Assembly (NCBI GenBank): GCA_927797885.1
Contig: OV696605.1
Span: 186,001 to 250,000, forward strand
Length of the DNA: 64,000 nt
Source of the DNA: Gloeomargaritales cyanobacterium VI4D9
GTDB lineage: Bacteria > Cyanobacteriota > Cyanobacteriia > Gloeomargaritales > Gloeomargaritaceae
Direction of reading: 5' to 3'
In this document: positions 62,181 to 64,000 of the stretch, one piece after another
Position numbering within the stretch: the stretch's first letter is position 1
Layout of the letters: the number at the start of each line of letters is the position of its first letter
Position numbers and translations under genes: made by a program
The notes under the pieces: generated by a model
Database searches by the model: none
Told to the model about the DNA's origin: nothing
The model's input: the letters and a program-made list of their open reading frames with translations, nothing else

Positions 62181-62722
62181 GACTGCCCCGCCCGGCGATT
62201 GTAGGGCAACCGCGCCAACAGCATCCCCAGCGCACAGGTATTGGTCACCCCGGCAAACACCAGACCCGCCCCCACGAACCCACTCAGGAGCAAAAACCAG
62301 GGAGAAACCGTCGCCCCCAACACCGTTCCGAGCAGAACCAGGGAACCCGCCACGATCTGCACCTGCCGAAACAGACTGATGGGTGCTTTGGGGTCACGCG
62401 CCACCGGATAACCCGCCCGTTTCCAAGCGGTAATCCCCCCATCCAAATGCACCACCTGCGACCAACCCGCCGCCAACAACCGCTGTGCCGCCTGCTGGGA
62501 ACGTCGCCCGGATTGACAATACAACACCACCCGTTGCTCTGGGGATAAACCCTCCCCGCTGAACTGGGACAAAGGCTGGGAAATCGCCCCCGGAATCCGT
62601 TCCCCCGCATACTCCACCGGTTCCCGCACATCTACTAAAACAATCTCCCCAGCCGCCAACCGTTCCCGCACCGTCGTCGCATCCCAGGTTTGTACCCCTG
62701 CGCTGGTTTGTAGAGATTCCAT
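62171..62722 (-). CDS. Rhodanese with C-terminal DUF2892 membrane domain
   Basis: 183 residues from the ATG at 62722, which has AGGAGG 8 bp upstream. Rhodanese domain (about 10-108) with active Cys in VLYCQSGRRSQQAAQRL near 68. Two C-terminal membrane helices (QIVAGSLVLLGTVLGATVSPWFLLLSGFVGAGLVFAG) form the DUF2892 part. Likely moves sulfane sulfur at the membrane. Confidence 0.9.
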   Translation of the reverse strand: MESLQTSAGVQTWDATTVRERLAAGEIVLVDVREPVEYAGERIPGAISQPLSQFSGEGLSPEQRVVLYCQSGRRSQQAAQRLLAAGWSQVVHLDGGITAWKRAGYPVARDPKAPISLFRQVQIVAGSLVLLGTVLGATVSPWFLLLSGFVGAGLVFAGVTNTCALGMLLARLPYNRRAGQSWQ

Positions 62723-62778
62723 CTTTCTCACCTCCTAAATGTAAGGTAAATATGATGCAGAAATAATTACCCGTGCTT

Positions 62779-63474
62779 CTAAACCACCGCCACTTGCCCA
62801 CACTGCTGATTGGCAGGCACCGCTTCCGCAATTTTTTGTGGGTCGGGCAACTTCAACCCCTGCATAAAGGCAATAAATTCCTCCCGGGAACGTCCCGCCA
62901 AACGAGGATTCCAGCGTTTTTCCTCCCCAATCGTGGACACCGTATGCCCCCGGTAATCATGCCCCGGATACACCCAGACCCCATCATCCAGGGTAAACAG
63001 CCTTTGGGTAATCGCATCGTACAGCTTCCCCGCATCCCCGCTCTGGAAATCCGTCCGCCCACAGCCCCGAATGAACAGGGAATCCCCGGTCAACAAATGG
63101 GTATGATTCACCAAGTACGCCAGATGGCTGTCCGTGTGCCCCAGTGTGGCAATCGCCTGAATGGGAATCGCCCCCACCTGCACCACCTCCCCATCCTGGA
63201 GCAACCGGTCCGCACAGGTCACCTGGGCACCCGCCGGGACGATGCCCAAACACCCCGTCAACTCCCGCAATTTCCCCGTCCCCGTGATGTGATCCGCATG
63301 GACATGGGTATCCAAGGCATAACGGAGCGTCAAGCCCAACTCCCGCAACAACTGCATATCCCGCTCCACCTGCTCCAACACTGGGTCCACCAACGCCGCC
63401 TCCCGGGTGTCCGGGTCAGCCACTAAATAGGTGTACGTCCAGGTCTCCCGGTCAAACAACTGCCGAAATAGCAT
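62779..63474 (-). CDS. Persulfide dioxygenase-like MBL-fold hydrolase (ETHE1/BLH type)
   Basis: 231 residues. Metal motif THVHADH near 57-63, then GHTDSHLAYLV, LLTGDSLFIRGCGRTDFQSGDAGKLYDAITQRLFTL and VYPGHDYRGHTVSTIGEEKRWNPRL. The RTDFQ and the YRG..VSTIGEEKRWNPRL region are typical of persulfide dioxygenases that convert glutathione persulfide to sulfite. First gene of a three-gene leftward operon. Confidence 0.88.
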   Translation of the reverse strand: MLFRQLFDRETWTYTYLVADPDTREAALVDPVLEQVERDMQLLRELGLTLRYALDTHVHADHITGTGKLRELTGCLGIVPAGAQVTCADRLLQDGEVVQVGAIPIQAIATLGHTDSHLAYLVNHTHLLTGDSLFIRGCGRTDFQSGDAGKLYDAITQRLFTLDDGVWVYPGHDYRGHTVSTIGEEKRWNPRLAGRSREEFIAFMQGLKLPDPQKIAEAVPANQQCGQVAVV

Positions 63475-63510
63475 TCTGCCCCTCCTGTAATCAACCTTCC
63501 TTGATAATGG

Positions 63511-63540
63511 ACTAATTATATTATTATATAGTAATTTAAC
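63511..63540. promoter_or_regulatory. AT-rich inverted repeat, probable ArsR/BigR-type operator
   Basis: ACTAATTATA and TATATAGT form an imperfect palindrome in the divergent gap between the persulfide dioxygenase and the ArsR gene. A -10-like TATAAT lies at 63551-63556 toward the regulator. AT-rich palindromes in this position are bound by BigR/SqrR regulators in other bacteria. Confidence 0.5.
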
Positions 63541-63598
63541 TAACGAGAGCTATAATATGACAAGGTGAGCAAGAGATGGCAGGGGGCTTACGGGTGCG

Positions 63599-63964
63599 AT
63601 GGTCGTGATGAGCAAAGCGGTACTCCACCAGGTGGCCGAGTACTTCAAAGTGCTGTCGGAGGTCAGCCGGTTGGAGGTGTTATGTAGTCTCAAGGACGGG
63701 GCGAAAAACGTGACCCAGATCATGGCCGAGACGGGGTTAGGGCAAGCCAATGTCTCCAAGCATCTGAAAATCCTTACCCAAGCCGGGATGGTCAAGCGGC
63801 GACCCCAGGGCATCCAGGTGTATTACGAAATCAGTGACCCCAGGATTTTACCCATGTGTGAATTGGTCTGTCAGGGGTTACAAAACCGCTTGCAATTTCA
63901 GTTACAAGAGTTTCATCCCACCCCTCGGTCGCAGGGGCAAAGCGACAACTTATTTGCTAATTAA
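63599..63964 (+). CDS. ArsR-family regulator, BigR/SqrR-like (persulfide-responsive)
   Basis: 121 residues. Winged HTH with KVLSEVSRLEVLCSLKDGAKNVTQIMAETGLGQANVSKHLKILTQAGMVKRR. Cys29 in the helix and Cys87/Cys91 (PMCELVC) could form the disulfide/tetrasulfide switch of BigR/SqrR. Metal-binding CxC is absent, arguing against ArsR or SmtB. The alternative ATG at 63608 gives MSKAVLH. The C-terminal 17 residues (PTPRSQGQSDNLFAN) are encoded over a GGTCGCAGGGGC piece found in the repeat families. Confidence 0.82.
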   Translation: MVVMSKAVLHQVAEYFKVLSEVSRLEVLCSLKDGAKNVTQIMAETGLGQANVSKHLKILTQAGMVKRRPQGIQVYYEISDPRILPMCELVCQGLQNRLQFQLQEFHPTPRSQGQSDNLFAN

Positions 63965-63975
63965 AGGGCGCTTTT

Positions 63976-64000
63976 AGGGCACCTCTATTTATTGATTTTT
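63976..64000. repeat. Left end of a fourth R4 repeat, cut by the window edge
   Basis: AGGGCACCTCTATTTATTGA matches the R4 end. The remainder lies outside. Confidence 0.6.

Noticed and set aside
1-64000. HIP1 octamers (GCGATCGC), common in many cyanobacteria
   Set aside because: I did not notice any while reading, but this was not an exhaustive count, so I make no claim from it.

Overview
The window is chromosomal DNA from a cyanobacterium. The evidence is the gene content: acsF (chlorophyll cyclase), a Psb32-type TPM protein, ferredoxin:thioredoxin reductase catalytic subunit (ftrC), a TxlA/HCF164-type thylakoid thioredoxin, Vipp1/IM30, BtpA, the quinone methyltransferase menG, a VKOR-thioredoxin fusion, and many families seen mainly in cyanobacteria (DUF3326, UPF0284, DUF2232). 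Coding regions are moderately G+C-rich and intergenic regions are A+T-rich. A unicellular lineage such as Gloeomargarita or a Synechococcus-like organism would fit, but that is a guess. About 65 genes or gene remnants and two tRNAs (His-GUG, Val-UAC) can be supported.

Layout. 0-4.7 kb: an envelope run of a Pro-rich lipoprotein, a trypsin-fold protein lacking catalytic His and Ser, an apparently intact trypsin-like protease and a family-5 solute-binding lipoprotein. 5.1-9.7 kb: asd divergent from tig-clpP-clpX. 10-22.7 kb: DUF4126, an HTH protein, an RNB-fold protein lacking its catalytic aspartates, an ArsB/NhaD-type permease, a UspA-like protein, an overlapping ABC-ATPase/yidD operon, pnp, psb32-comB and a pentapeptide protein. 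22.7-28 kb: an insertion-rich stretch with tRNA-His, a decayed IS4-family element inside an IS1-like remnant, transketolase, an IS630-like scrap and tRNA-Val. 28-34 kb: a LivF-like ATPase, txlA, acsF, vipp1, menG, larC and a TPR-like protein. 34-38 kb: an unexplained glycine-zipper cassette split by an in-frame stop, then DUF3326 and a CAAX protease. 38-46.6 kb: VKOR, btpA, a GH63-like glucosidase, ftrC, malQ and hisH. 47-51 kb: DUF1643, phage/IS scraps, recQ and gnd. 51-55 kb: a visibly more A+T-rich GH15-otsA-otsB operon. 55-60 kb: an overlapping M50 protease-DUF2232-UPF0284 operon, then argD. 60-64 kb: a sulfur-handling operon (persulfide dioxygenase, rhodanese, TauE) divergent from an ArsR/BigR-like regulator.

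The most striking feature is the repeat population in the gaps. Four miniature element families recur with terminal inverted repeats: R97 (97 bp, ends TAGCAATCCT/AGGATTGCTA), R114 (114 bp, always abutting an R97 copy), R115 (115 bp, TACAGTC/GACTGTA ends) and R4 (AGGGCACCTCTAT ends). Several insertions are nested and can be read as filled and empty sites, including an IS4-derived miniature element with a 9-bp target duplication. A separate 21-bp sequence is scattered through the window. It is inserted in frame in at least two genes and cleanly inside an R97 copy. Because 21 is a multiple of three, it adds seven residues without breaking a reading frame.

The best candidate for an undescribed system is the leftward glycine-zipper cassette at 34.8-36.2 kb: a membrane/coiled-coil plus glycine-zipper protein, interrupted here by one ochre codon, followed at once by a small helical partner. 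Its function is unknown to me.
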